A stretch of 64,000 nucleotides of DNA from Plenodomus lindquistii (Eukaryota > Ascomycota > Dothideomycetes > Pleosporales > Leptosphaeriaceae), in contig JANUWI010000008.1 in assembly GCA_025504975.1 (NCBI GenBank), forward strand, positions 868,001 through 932,000, given 5' to 3'. Position numbers and translations under genes: made by a program. The notes beneath the pieces are model-generated. The model saw only the letters and a program-made list of their open reading frames with translations. It was not told the origin of the DNA and searched no databases. This document shows positions 34,825 through 45,776 of the stretch, piece after piece (within the stretch, counting starts at the first letter, position 1; each line of letters begins with the position of its first letter).

Positions 34825-36099
34825 AGTACATGTGCTCTGTGAGATGATGTGAAATTTGCGGTGTCGACGAGGATGATTCTTGGGCACTCTGTTCGATCTA
34901 CATATTGGTCATCCGGTGGGACATGCGAAAGGGTTCACTCCTCTTGTACTCTATAGGCGTTCACATTTGGTTTTCAGGGGGTGAATGTCCATGCATAGAA
35001 TGTCTGTCTATCCGTGTACTGTAGCTAATCACGCAATGATGCATCTCTTGTGGTCTTGTGTACTCGGCGATTCGGATTGATCACGTGCCAAGAAGTAGGA
35101 GATCAGGTGTTTCGAAAGTGTGCTGGCCAAGTCTCTGGGTCAGAGTAAGGTTTGCACATGTGGATATTTCTTACCGAGGGCGATTCACAATGAAGATGGT
35201 AGATGGCTCCACCATGGCGATACAGTGCATGTCAGGACTTGGTCGCCCACTGCAGGTCGCGAGGCAAAGCAAGGTATTGGGCAAGTGCTGCAAGTGATAC
35301 GCGAGCTATAAGGACGCACCCGGGTGGTTTTCGCAGTGGTTTGGCAGTGATGCAGGAGCGCACCATTGGGAGAGGAGAAGGCCGGAAAAGAGAGCTAGAA
35401 TCGCGGATCCGGGAGATGGTGGTGTCGTGAGAAGCTCGGCTGGACGAGCTACACCGAAGCAGAAGCTCGGCGTTGCGCAGCCCATGTCTCCGGCGTGCCG
35501 AGCTTATGCTGAAGGAAGTAGAGTACTCTACACAGTACGGCGAGACAAGGGGCGAGCGGTGTATGGCGTGGGGTGGTCTGAAGAGCGTTGGTGCTGTGGA
35601 CCTGTGAGAGGATTGACAATTTGCATCACGTCGAGCTTGTGGGGACGTGGGCGTCGCAGCTGCAAGCAGAGTGCCCCGCCGTCATTATCGCGCCCCTCGC
35701 CCCGCTGGCAGGGGTGCCCGCCGCGCCGACGGGATACCTCGAAGTCCACGGCGTTTCGGTTTCGCAGCTGCTAAGTTACGGCGCACCCTAGGCGGTGGAG
35801 ACTGTTTTGGGGTTAAACTTGCGCTGCTCCTCCAGTGACTCAATCTTGGACTCTGGGAGCCGATAGTCGGTTCTTTTAAATTCGCAGCCGCAGCTGCCCG
35901 CGGCCTTGGATTGCTCATAACTCAGCCCATCCCTCTCCCCACCTGCCCGCTGCCCGCTGCCCGCCTTCCATCTCCCCTCTCTTCCCAATTGCCTCCTCTC
36001 CAGACGCCAGTCTAGAGACGCTCCCTAGCCCCCAGCCCCCAGCCTCTTCCCCGCACACACGCACACACAGAGCCAGCGGCCAGCTAGCGGCCCGCCAGC
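34825..36099. promoter_or_regulatory. Intergenic region upstream of pyruvate carboxylase
   Basis: Nearly 1.3 kb between the clathrin stop and the carboxylase start. Open frames at 35427-35774 and on the opposite strand are compositionally biased and match nothing I know. The last 200 nt are strongly C/T-rich, and a TTTTAAATT stretch lies at about 35873. This probably includes a long promoter and 5' leader. Confidence 0.5.
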
Positions 36100-39000
36100 A
36101 TGACGACGCTTGCAGTCGACCAGAATGCCTCGTCGGCCATTGACGACAACGAGTTCGACGACGAGCATGGCGAGCACCACCCCCACCGCAACTCGGTCCA
36201 CCACCAGCTGCGAGCTAGTAGCTCCATTATGCAGCTCAAGAAGCTGCTGGGTATGTCCCCCTCGCCGCTCAATGGCACGCAGCAAGCTTCGTCTGCGGTG
36301 CTGACAGCTCTTTGCACACAGTGGCCAACCGCGGAGAAATCCCCATCCGCATTTTCCGCACAGCCCACGAGCTGTCGCTGCACACAGTCGCCGTCTACAG
36401 TCATGAGGACCGCCTTAGCATGCATCGCCAAAAGGCCGACGAGGCCTACGAGATTGGAGCCCGCGGGCAATATACCCCCGTAGGCGCCTACCTCGCGGGC
36501 GACGAGATCATCAAGATCGCCGTCGAGCACAATGTTAACATGATCCACCCGGGCTACGGCTTCCTTTCAGAGAACGCCGAGTTTGCACGCAACGTCGAAA
36601 AGGCCGGCCTTATTGTGAGTTGCACCCACCCCTTGTCTTCACCCTCTTACATGACGCCATGGCCACCATGGCGGTGCTGGTATCCATGGAGGGTTGAGTG
36701 TGCCTATCGTTACGGTTGGGCCTATCGCGCCCAGAGAAGCAAGCTATGGAGCTTTGGCTTTGGCGGGGCAGCTTTATCGCACACTAAGACAGCCTATCGG
36801 TCACCCTGCAACGTCAGACTACAGAAGCTAACGGTAGATTTTAGTTTATTGGACCCTCGCCGGATACCATTGACGCGCTCGGCGACAAGGTCTCGGCGCG
36901 CAAATTGGCCGTCAAGTGCAATGTCCCCGTTGTGCCTGGAACCCCAGGACCCGTTGAGAAATTCGAAGATGTCAAGGCCTTCACCGACGAATTTGGCTTT
37001 CCCATCATCATCAAAGCCGCCTTCGGTGGTGGTGGTCGCGGTATGCGTGTAGTCCGTGAGCAGGCCTCGCTAAAGGACTCGTTCGAGCGCGCAACATCAG
37101 AGGCAAAGTCGGCCTTTGGTAATGGTACCGTCTTTGTCGAACGCTTCCTCGACAAGCCCAAGCATATTGAAGTTCAGCTTCTCGGAGACAATCTCGGCAA
37201 TGTTGTTCATTTGTACGAGCGTGACTGCAGTGTTCAGCGCCGTCACCAAAAAGTAGTCGAGATCGCGCCCGCAAAGGACCTTCCAGTTGAGACTCGTGAT
37301 GCCATCCTTGCTGACGCTGTCCGGCTCGCTCAGTCGGTCAAGTACCGCAACGCGGGTACCGCCGAATTCTTGGTCGATCAACAGAACAGGTTCGGATTGC
37401 CCACTGAATGAAGTTACCAAATTCCCTAGACCATACTAAAATCTTGCTTCAGGTACTACTTCATCGAAATCAACCCCCGTATCCAGGTCGAGCACACAAT
37501 CACTGAGGAGGTGACCGGTATCGACATTGTCGCTGCTCAGATCCAAATTGCCGCAGGTGCTTCGCTCGAACAGCTTGGACTCACACAGGATCACATCTCG
37601 ACACGAGGATTTGCTTTCCAATGCCGCATTACCACAGAGGATCCCGCCCAGAGCTTTGCTCCCGATACCGGCAAGATTGAAGTCTACCGCTCTGCCGGAG
37701 GCAACGGTGTAAGTCACTTCCTCAGTCGTCACGGAGCAGTTTATATACTAACAGCATTCCTTCAGGTCAGGCTCGATGGCGGCAACGGCTTTGCAGGCGC
37801 TATTATTACTCGTAAGTACATCTTTTCATATTTCTGTTGTCAGTTAACGTCTTGTTCTTCCTCTTCTTTCTGGCAAGGTGTTGGGAGCTACGACCCGAAG
37901 ATATAACTAGAAGGACTTCGATGCACTATCAGCATGCTTGATCCATCACGCGGTACACTGCGAACTCACCCGATTTGCTGTCCTTTATATGGCAGGCTTT
38001 GAATGACAGCGAAGCTCCCTTGGAACCAAAAGCTTTACGGTGTACCCAGACGGGCTTCAGTGCAGCGATCACAAGTCAAGGCTAAGTGCGTCACCAACAA
38101 GGAGGCATGCTGCTTCCTCTGCACAACATGCAACAGGCCTGTGGCTCGGAACTGTTGTTAAGGCAGCACTATCGCTCTAAAATCATAACAACGAGGTTGC
38201 CAAGGCCCCGGCTGGAGCTTCACTTACTTCAAGGAGCATCGATTTCCTGGTCCAGTACAATTCACTCAACATCGACTGACATTGCAACTGTCGATTTCTG
38301 GGTATAGCATACTGTAGTCAACATCACCGAATTCGCCACCATTGACGTCGTGGTACTGCACAAGTCACCCAACATTGCCATATCTGCCATCGTCGACTCC
38401 TGAGTCCGGTATCAACCTCTTCACATCATCCTGAACATGGTATTACCTCAACCCCGCAAAACGATTTACGAGTTACCGCGTTACCACTGTGCCGTACTGG
38501 CTACCGCCACTTGCGATTATCCGCCATCAACTCCCACCATCGTAAAAGGGCCTGAAAGATAAGCCATGCTGGAGCACTAGTTGTGCATGTTTGTTCTACA
38601 ATGCCTAACGAACTGGCTTATTGGCTTCCGGACGGCCTTCATCATACTCTCCTTTCCTGCTTTCCTGCTTTTCTTTCTGCTGTTCTTCTATACTCTCTAC
38701 TGCCGACATCATGATTTGGATAGCCTGCTAACATAACGACCTCTCACAAAGCGCACTACGATTCCATGCTGGTACGCAAACCCTTTTGACTGTGGTCATA
38801 ATTACAACTTACAATTTCTAGGTCAAATGCTCATGCCGAGGCTCAACGTATGAAATTGTCCGCCGGAAGATGTTGCGTGCGCTTGTGGAGTTCCGCATTC
38901 GCGGTGTCAAGACCAACATTCCGTTCTTGATTAAGCTCCTTACCCACCCAACTTTCGTCGACGGCCAGTGCTGGACTACATTCATTGACGATACGCCTGC

Positions 39001-41322
39001 TCTATTTGACCTCATCGGCTCCCAGAATCGAGCTCAGAAGCTACTTGCCTACCTCGGTGATCTCGCGGTCAACGGCAGTCAGATCAAGGGCCAGGTCGGC
39101 GAGCCAAAGTTCAAGGGTATCATTCCCATTCCAGCCATTCACGACGTCAATGGTAACAAGGTTGACACTTCGGCGCCCTGTACCAAAGGATGGCGGAACG
39201 TTCTTGTCAAGGAAGGCCCTGAAGGATTTGCCAAGGCAGTCCGCGCAAACAAGGGATGTCTGATCATGGACACTACCTGGCGTGACGCTCATCAGTCACT
39301 TCTCGCGACACGTGTACGGACGGTTGACCTGCTCAACATTGCAAAAGAGACGAGCCATGCATTTTCCAATGCCTGGGCTCTCGAGTGCTGGGGTGGCGCT
39401 ACCTTCGATGTTGCTATGCGCTTCCTCTACGAGGACCCATGGGAGCGTCTGCGCAAGATGAGGAAACTCGTACCCAACATTCCTTTCCAAATGTTGCTTC
39501 GTGGAGCCAATGGGGTTGCCTATTCCTCCCTCCCCGACAATGCCATCTTCCACTTCTGTGAGCAAGCCAAGAAGAACGGTGTTGACATTTTCCGTGTGTT
39601 CGACGCATTAAACGATGTTGAACAGCTCGAGGTTGGTATTAAGGCCGTGCTTAAGGCTGGTGGTGTCGCAGAGGGGACTGTTTGCTATTCTGGGGATATG
39701 CTCGTACGTCTTTTCCTAGGTCTTTCGTTCTGTTCCGGCCCCCTTTTCCCTCTGCTATCGATTGTATCATGGCTCTGAATCTGTTTTTCACGCGTGACCC
39801 TCACTAATAACAATCAATAGAACCCAAAGAAGAAGTACAATCTTGAGTACTACCTCAGTGTTGTCGATAAAGTTGTCAAGATGGGCGCGCATATACTGGG
39901 CATCAAAGATAGTAAGCTCGAAGTCGACTCAGGCTTGCGGTAACATGTCTAACATGTATTCAGTGGCTGGTGTACTTAAGCCTCGCGCTGCTCGATTGTT
40001 GATTGGCACTATTCGCGAGAAGTACCCTGACCTGCCTATTCACGTCCACACCCACGACTCTGCCGGAACCGGTGTAGCATCTATGGTCGCTTGCGCCGAA
40101 GCTGGTGCTGATGCCGTTGATGCTGCCATCGACAGTATGTCAGGAATGACATCGCAGCCAAGCATTGGTGCTATATTGGCTTCTCTTGAAGGTACAGACT
40201 TCGATGCTGGTCTAGATGTCCATATGATTCGCAACCTTGACGCGTACTGGGCTCAACTTCGTCTCCTCTACTCACCATTTGAGGCTGGCCTTACAGGACC
40301 CGACCCCGAAGTGTACGAGCACGAGATCCCTGGTGGTCAGCTTACAAACCTCATCTTTCAGGCGTCGCAACAAGGTCTCGGTGAGCAATGGGCGCAAACC
40401 AAGAAAGCCTATGAGCAGGCCAACGACTTGCTCGGCGACATTGTCAAGGTCACACCTACCTCCAAGGTCGTTGGAGATTTGGCCCAGTTCATGGTGTCTA
40501 ACAAGCTCTCCCACGATGACGTGCTGAGCAAGGCAGATCAGCTCGATTTCCCGTCCTCAGTTTTGGAGTTCTTCGAAGGCTTGATGGGCCAGCCCTACGG
40601 TGGGTTTCCCGAACCTCTCCGATCTCAAGCACTCCGTGAGCGCAGAAAGATGGACAAGCGTCCTGGTCTTTACCTAGAGCCAGTGGACATTGCCAAGATT
40701 AAGGCGGACCTCAAAGCCAAGTGGGGCGATGCTACCGAGTGCGATGTTGCGTCTCATATCATGTACCCCAAGGTCTTCGAAGACTACAAGAAGTGGACCA
40801 GCAAATACGGTGATCTTTCCGTACTGCCAACACGCTACTTCTTGTCTCGTCCTGAGATTGGCGAGGAATTCCACGTTGAGCTCGAGAAGGGTAAGGTACT
40901 CATCCTCAAGCTTCTCGCCATCGGCCCGCTCTCAGAGCAGACTGGTTTGCGTGAGGTCTTCTACGAGATGAACGGTGAGACTCGTACAGTAACCGTGGAG
41001 GATCAGCACGCGGCCATTGACAACGTGTCTCGACCCAAAGCCGATCCTACCGACAGCAGCCAGGTCGGCTCGCCTATGTCAGGTGTCTTGGTTGAGGTCC
41101 GCGTGCACGATGGTAGCGACGTCAAGAAGGGTGACCCAGTCGCCATTCTCAGCGCCATGAAGATGGTAGGTGCTCACGCGTGTCTTTGCGCATCAGCAGT
41201 AGCTAACAATCCTTCAGGAAATGGTAATTTCGGCCCCTCATTCTGGCAAGGTCAGCAATTTGTCAGTTCGTGAGGGCGATTCTGTCGACTCTGGAGACCT
41301 TGTCTGCAAGCTCGTAAAGTGA
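36100..41322 (+). CDS. PYC: Pyruvate carboxylase
   Basis: Ten exons join in frame to 1196 residues: 36100-36250, 36322-36614, 36845-37389, 37453-37708, 37766-37811, 38752-38771, 38822-39703, 39821-39911, 39964-41165 and 41218-41322. The biotin carboxylase domain opens with LLVANRGEIPIRI and has the GGGGRGMR loop and the EINPRIQVEHT motif. The carboxyltransferase domain has DTTWRDAHQSLLATRVRT, and the biotin carrier domain has AMKM with biotinyl-Lys1161. The enzyme converts pyruvate and bicarbonate to oxaloacetate with ATP. The acidic, His-rich N-terminus is not a mitochondrial presequence, so cytosolic location is inferred, as in other filamentous fungi. The last intron falls between Met1162 and Glu1163 of the biotin motif, and the 940 nt intron 37812-38751 is far longer than its neighbours. 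The intron at 37709-37765 (57 nt) is stop-free and 3n. Confidence 0.96.
37812..38751 (+). other. Outsized 940 nt intron in pyruvate carboxylase
   Basis: The intron runs from a GTAAGT donor after the GAIIT strand to ACAAAG before HYDSML, with GCTAACATAAC as branch site and a long T/C tract at about 38650-38710. Residues on both sides are contiguous in the family, so nothing coding is expected inside. All other introns I mapped in this window are 40-230 nt. Neither strand has a family-like frame. The composition matches gene space, not the AT-rich block, so an old insertion is possible but not shown. Confidence 0.85.
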
Positions 41323-41977
41323 GGACACTGCTCGCCACTTTATATACAATGTCCTTGCCAACTGTACTATGGCGCTTGTAGCTTAGAAGACAATGCCACT
41401 GAGCCCGCTTGTTGATATTTGGGCCGGCAGGATCACAAGTTTTGATGGATCCAGTGTCATCTCTTGTGGAGGAACGTGCTTTTAGAATAGTAGACTTGGG
41501 CATCGTCGCGACGCTGTTCTGTGGATTATAACTAAATGCATTTGCTTCAACAATCTGCTTGTATAGTTAAGACACATGCTCATTAGGCCTCTGACTAGCC
41601 ATATTACTAAGTGAGACACTGGCTTACTGCGATGCTGTAACGGAGGCTTTTTCTTTCTGCAACGTCTTCGGCATGGCCTGAGCAAGACCAAGAAGCTTAC
41701 AAGGAGAACTGCGCATGTGAAGAAGAAGTCAGGATTCATGTGTGGGGGAAAGTGATTCGCGGATAGCAAGGTTCCAGATATAATCATAATTATCAAATAT
41801 TGTGATAGTAGAGCATCTGACATGAGTCTTTGCTACACCGAGAGAGAAGCTCTCATCTGAAAGCAGACTCATACTGCCCTCCACGCACGAATGACAGCAG
41901 ACGCTATCTGTGCAAACTTGAACGCCTAACGTCGTATCATGCTTTTGTATGCGGGGTGCAAGCGCAACAAGAATTGA
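41323..41977. other. Convergent intergenic region between pyruvate carboxylase and the Cdk7-like kinase
   Basis: About 650 nt between two stop codons. I see only untranslated sequence; a minus-strand open frame at 41482-41823 has no family features. Confidence 0.5.
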
Positions 41978-43261
41978 TCACTGCATGGACCCGAAATCCA
42001 ACTTGCGTGCCACCTTGTCCGCCCTGTTATTTGCAGGTGTCTCTCCTCCTTTTCTCTTGAGATCTTCGGCCATTTGCTTCTCTCCACCACCTTCTCTTGG
42101 CAAGTTTTCCTTCTTGGTGGGCCGTGGCATGCTAGTCCAATACTTGTGTTCCAAGGCTTTCCTTGCAGTCAATCGCTTCTGCGGGTCCATGGTTAGCAAG
42201 CCTCTAATCAGATCGATGCCCTCGTCGCCCAGCAGTGGAAATTTCATTTTCCACCAAGCGAGTTTTGGGGCTGGTTTAGCGTTATTGCCAGGGGGAACGT
42301 AGAGGGGGAGTGATGAGACGCCTGGCCAGGTTTCCTCGGTGGGTGAGCCAAAGGTCTCGATGATGACGGCAAGCTGGCGGATGTCGGTGTCGGAGCCTAG
42401 GAACCAACTTCGCAGGGCCAGTTCGGCAATGACTACGCCGATACTCCACATGTCCACAGTACCGCCGTAGTGTCGGCAGCCGTAGAAAAGCTCTGGAGGA
42501 CGGTACATGCGTGTGATTGTGACGGCGGTCATCTTCTCGCCCGGGTCTCCAAAAGTACGAGCAAGACCAAAGTCAGCAAGCTTGACAGTGCCGTCGGCAG
42601 CGATGAGGGCGTTGCTGCCCTTGATATCACGATGCAGGACGTGGTTTTCGTGGCAGAACCAGATGCCCTGACACAGCATGTTGGCCCACGCTTTGATGTC
42701 GGCGGGACCATAGGTGATTTCATGGTTCTTCCACAGCTGCTCCAAGTCGCCGCGCGGCAGATATTCGAGAACGAGCGACAGGTTCTGCTCCTTGCTGGAG
42801 AAGACGGCGTGCAAGCGGACAATGTTAGGGTGGGACAGCTCGGAGAGAAACTTGATCTCGCGAATGGCGTCGAGGGCGATACCGTCGGTGAATTCGGCGT
42901 TGAGCTTGATCATCTTAATGGCGACGAGTGCCGAGGGGTCGTGGCGGTAGTGCGCTGCCGTGACGATGGCATATGTGCCTTCTCCCAGTTTGGCACCGCT
43001 GACGAACTGACTGCGCACCTCGTCGTTCATCTGCTCGGCCAGGTCTTGCCCGCCATGGCCACTGGCGAGTGCGGATGTGGATGCGGAAGCCACTGTGGGT
43101 GTGTATGTGGATGTAGATGTAGATGTAGATACGCCTGCACTTGCGCCGACCGAAGCATGGCTGCCCAAGAGGGCGAGGCCGCGTGCCTTGAGGGTTGGGG
43201 CCCCATTGCGTGAGCCGGGCGGGTTTGGACGTGGGCTCAGCACGACGGGCGATGAAGCCAT
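41978..43261 (-). CDS. Cdk7/Kin28-like cyclin-dependent kinase (TFIIH type)
   Basis: One uninterrupted exon encodes 427 residues from the ATG at 43261. A Ser/Thr/Ala-rich N-terminus (about 1-77) precedes the kinase domain. The domain has glycine loop KLGEGTYAIV (91-100), Lys116, the cyclin-binding helix around AIREIKFL with Glu135, HRDIKGSN (Asp212, Asn217) and DFG at 230-232. The C-terminal LLTMDPQKRLTARKALEHKYW and the PRPTKKENLP stretch fit Kin28/Mcs6/Cdk7, which phosphorylates the RNA polymerase II tail and activates other CDKs. The activation loop keeps Thr245 in the Cdk7 position but reads RMYRPPEL where nearly all CDKs have RWYR. An in-frame Met78 just before the conserved part is a possible alternative start. 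Assignment to Cdk7 over another CDK is likely but not certain. Confidence 0.85.
   Translation of the reverse strand: MASSPVVLSPRPNPPGSRNGAPTLKARGLALLGSHASVGASAGVSTSTSTSTYTPTVASASTSALASGHGGQDLAEQMNDEVRSQFVSGAKLGEGTYAIVTAAHYRHDPSALVAIKMIKLNAEFTDGIALDAIREIKFLSELSHPNIVRLHAVFSSKEQNLSLVLEYLPRGDLEQLWKNHEITYGPADIKAWANMLCQGIWFCHENHVLHRDIKGSNALIAADGTVKLADFGLARTFGDPGEKMTAVTITRMYRPPELFYGCRHYGGTVDMWSIGVVIAELALRSWFLGSDTDIRQLAVIIETFGSPTEETWPGVSSLPLYVPPGNNAKPAPKLAWWKMKFPLLGDEGIDLIRGLLTMDPQKRLTARKALEHKYWTSMPRPTKKENLPREGGGEKQMAEDLKRKGGETPANNRADKVARKLDFGSMQ
43101..43131. repeat. GTAGAT-type repeat coding for a Ser-Thr run
   Basis: Short GTAGAT/GTGGAT units on the plus strand read as alternating Ser and Thr codons in the N-terminal extension of the Cdk7-like kinase. 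The repeat is frame-preserving. Confidence 0.75.
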
Positions 43262-43462
43262 GGCGGAGGAGAGAGGTGAGAGGTGCAGCAACTGCGCGGC
43301 CCTGGCCCACTCGGTCCGGCTAGTAAGTAGAGTAGGCTGCTTTGTCGCGTACCTGCCGCGGTGCACGTGCCGTCCGACGCGCGGTGATTTTCTGCGGGGA
43401 ACGCCTCTAGTTATGTATGTACCATCACGATTCACCGCAACCACCGCAACCACATGCACACC
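43262..43462. promoter_or_regulatory. Compact divergent promoter of the kinase and RRM protein genes
   Basis: Only 201 nt separate the two divergent ATG codons, so both promoters and leaders must share this stretch. A short ACCGCAACC repeat sits near 43435-43451, close to the RRM gene start. No TATA box stands out. Confidence 0.6.
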
Positions 43463-44113
43463 ATGGCATCCTCGGCCCGCGGACCCCCTGGCACCGTTGC
43501 CGTCCCCAAACAGGCTGTCCCCAACCGAACGTACGTTTGACCCTCCGCTTCTTTGCAGCACGTGGCTCACACCCCACAGCCTCTACGTCCGTAACTTGCC
43601 TGACAAGCTCGCCAAAGAAGACCTCAAGCGTAATCTGTACATGCTCTTTGCCACGTATGGCGCCGTCCTCGACATTGTAGCTCTTAAGACGATGAAGATG
43701 CGGGGCCAGGCGCACATCGTCTTTCGCGACATTGACTCATCTACCCAGGCCATGCGTGCGCTTCAGGGCTTTACTTTCTTTGGCAAAGACATGGTGCGCC
43801 CTCCAAACCCCCAAGATACTCTGCACAGCCCTCCTGACTACTTTGGCAGCAAATCGCCTATGCAAAGACAAAGTCCGACACGGTAGCGAAGCTCGATGGA
43901 ACTTATCAGATGCCCGAGCCTGAAAAGACGGGGCATGTGTCCGAAGAAAGCACTGCACAGCCCGCAGGGTTCGGTGCCGCTCCTACCAAAGCGGTGCCAG
44001 TCAACGCGCAGGATGCTACCAAGGGTCAGAAGAGGGCGCGCGACGAAGAGGACGATGGCGAAGACGAGGACGCCGAGATGGAGATGGACGTCAGCGACTC
44101 GGACTCGGACTGA
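43463..44113 (+). CDS. U1A/U2B''-type spliceosomal RRM protein
   Basis: Exons 43463-43530, 43580-43793 and 43850-44113 join across introns of 49 and 56 nt to 181 residues. One RRM fills about residues 23-105: RNP2 is LYVRNL and RNP1 is RGQAHIVF, the pattern of U1A and U2B''. The splice to QIAYAKTKSD completes the last strand exactly as in these proteins, despite the unusual donor GTGCGC. The C-terminal part looks disordered and ends in a Glu/Asp/Ser-rich tail. In yeast the single-RRM member Msl1 binds U2 snRNA stem-loop IV with Lea1. U2B'' is my first choice because only one RRM is present; U1A cannot be excluded. Confidence 0.85.
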
Positions 44114-44625
44114 GACATTCGGCGCGGACAGTACCACGACGACAATGTGATACCCACCAGCACCAGCACCAAGTTGGGCTACGCTGATTGCTTCCTTCTG
44201 CGAGCCTGTTGCGAAGATCAGATGTATGCAAATGCCAATGGGCATGACATGACGATTGGTACTGACGAGTCACAGGACGATACTCCGCCAGCGTCACCAC
44301 AGCCAATCGTATAGACTGCACATACATAAAAAGGCTGATGTGTTGTAGATTCACACAACCCTTTTTCTTCGTTCTACCATTGTCCATGCTTCCACAAGAT
44401 ACCATCCTTGCTTCCATTAATTGCAATATACCTAATATGGCTTCGTGATTCTCGCAGTGCACGTGATGCTACACATCCACTGCATACATCGCAACTGTTT
44501 GCGAAGGCATGCCACTAGAAGAACACAGCAGTCAGCATTTGCACCCCAGTGACGACATGTCGGTGTATCATGAACCATACATAGACTTTCTCTACACCAA
44601 CATGTTTCTTATCGCTGCCCCTGGA
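44114..44625. other. Convergent intergenic region between the RRM gene and adenine deaminase
   Basis: Both genes end here. Apart from a CACGTG at 44460-44465 I see nothing to annotate. Confidence 0.5.
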
Positions 44626-45776
44626 TTAGGACAAGTGAGCTTCTTTATAAAGGGACACGCAATCGTCAACCATGGCCTCTAGCTCCGACTTCCGCTCCTC
44701 TGTGGTCCAACTGCCTTGTATCGAATTCATGGCAATTGTCTTCCACTCCGCTATGTTCAGACCAAATGCTTCTTGGACGGCGCAGTAATTCTCCAAGATG
44801 TATCCACCAAAGTACTCAGCATCGTCACTGTTGATGGAGAACTTTACGCCTGCCTCGAGAAAGGTCCTTATGGGCAGTTGGTCGACTCTTTGTACAGCCT
44901 GCAGACAAACGTTACTCAACGGACATACAGTCAGCATGATGCCCTCCTCTACTACCCGCTGAAGCAGTCCAGGATCTTCTCGAAGTCGAATTCCGTGATC
45001 AATGCGCTCAGCGTGAAGAGCATCTAGTGCTCCACTAATGTAACTCGCGTCACCTTCTTCGCCGGCATGGGCGGTCCGGTGCAGGCCTAGCGTTTGGCCT
45101 TCTTGATACCTGCGACCCCGTCAGTCATTGCGAGTGTGATGATTTGCCCTTTGGCCATTGGTTTTGTGTACATGTCGACGAACAGTTCAGGTGGAAATCC
45201 GACTTCCGAACTGTCGAGTCCAAGTCCTGCAATTGCCCTATTTGATGGCCTGTTTCCGTCGAAATAACCGCCCGCAATAGCCCTTTGCATAGTCTCCGCA
45301 GCAGAGCTAACTGGGAGATGTCGCAGGAAGCACATGATAAGGCAACTCGTCAGCCCCAGTTCCTTCTCCGCACGAGTCCTCGCCGCGTTGAACCCAGCCA
45401 CGACTGTACCGAATGCTACGTCCCTCTCCGTATGACTCTGGGGGTCGAAAAATACCTCCGCATGCTGCACGCCTTGTCTTTTCGCCGTCGTAAAATATTC
45501 CCAGGCCAGCATTTCGAAGTCCTCTTTGGTGACAAGGACCTCTATGCCACGGTAGTAACATTTCAGGAAGTCGTCCAGATTTTCAAAAAACTCATAGCGT
45601 TTCTTGAGTGTGGCGGCGGACTGATAGGCTGGATTCTCTTGGGGTGTGGGTAGAGTGATGTTGTTCTTTGCTGCCAATTGGAAGAGGAGGTCGGGACTGA
45701 GACAGCCTTCGAGGTGGAGATGATGTTCGCATTTAGGCAAATCTGCGAGGAAGTCGTGGAGGGGTGACTTGCACAT
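44626..45776 (-). CDS. AAH1: Adenine deaminase (Aah1-type)
   Basis: Exons 45776-45172 and 45109-44626 join across a 62 nt intron (GTACAC donor, GACTGAC branch, GCAG acceptor) to 362 residues. Zinc ligands are visible: HLH at residues 19-21, His216 in HAGEE with catalytic Glu219, and Asp297 in NSDDAEYFGGY. His240 in RIDHGIR is the other catalytic residue. The YFGGY stretch after the two aspartates is typical of adenine deaminases, not adenosine deaminases, and matches yeast Aah1, which turns adenine into hypoxanthine in purine salvage. Without the splice the frame ends early at 45087, so the gene could be misread as truncated. The family label is firm; adenine specificity is inferred from this motif. 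Confidence 0.92.

Noticed and set aside
35427..35918. Possible small gene upstream of pyruvate carboxylase
   Set aside because: Open frames exist on both strands but the translations are compositionally biased and nothing is recognisable.
37812..38751. Hidden exon inside the long pyruvate carboxylase intron
   Set aside because: The flanking residues GAIIT and PHYDSML are contiguous in the family, and the open frames inside are short and unlike the enzyme.
43077..43462. Extension of the RRM gene's frame upstream over the kinase gene
   Set aside because: The open frame overlaps the kinase coding region on the other strand and reads as low complexity. The ATG at 43463 with the 49 nt intron gives the expected N-terminus.
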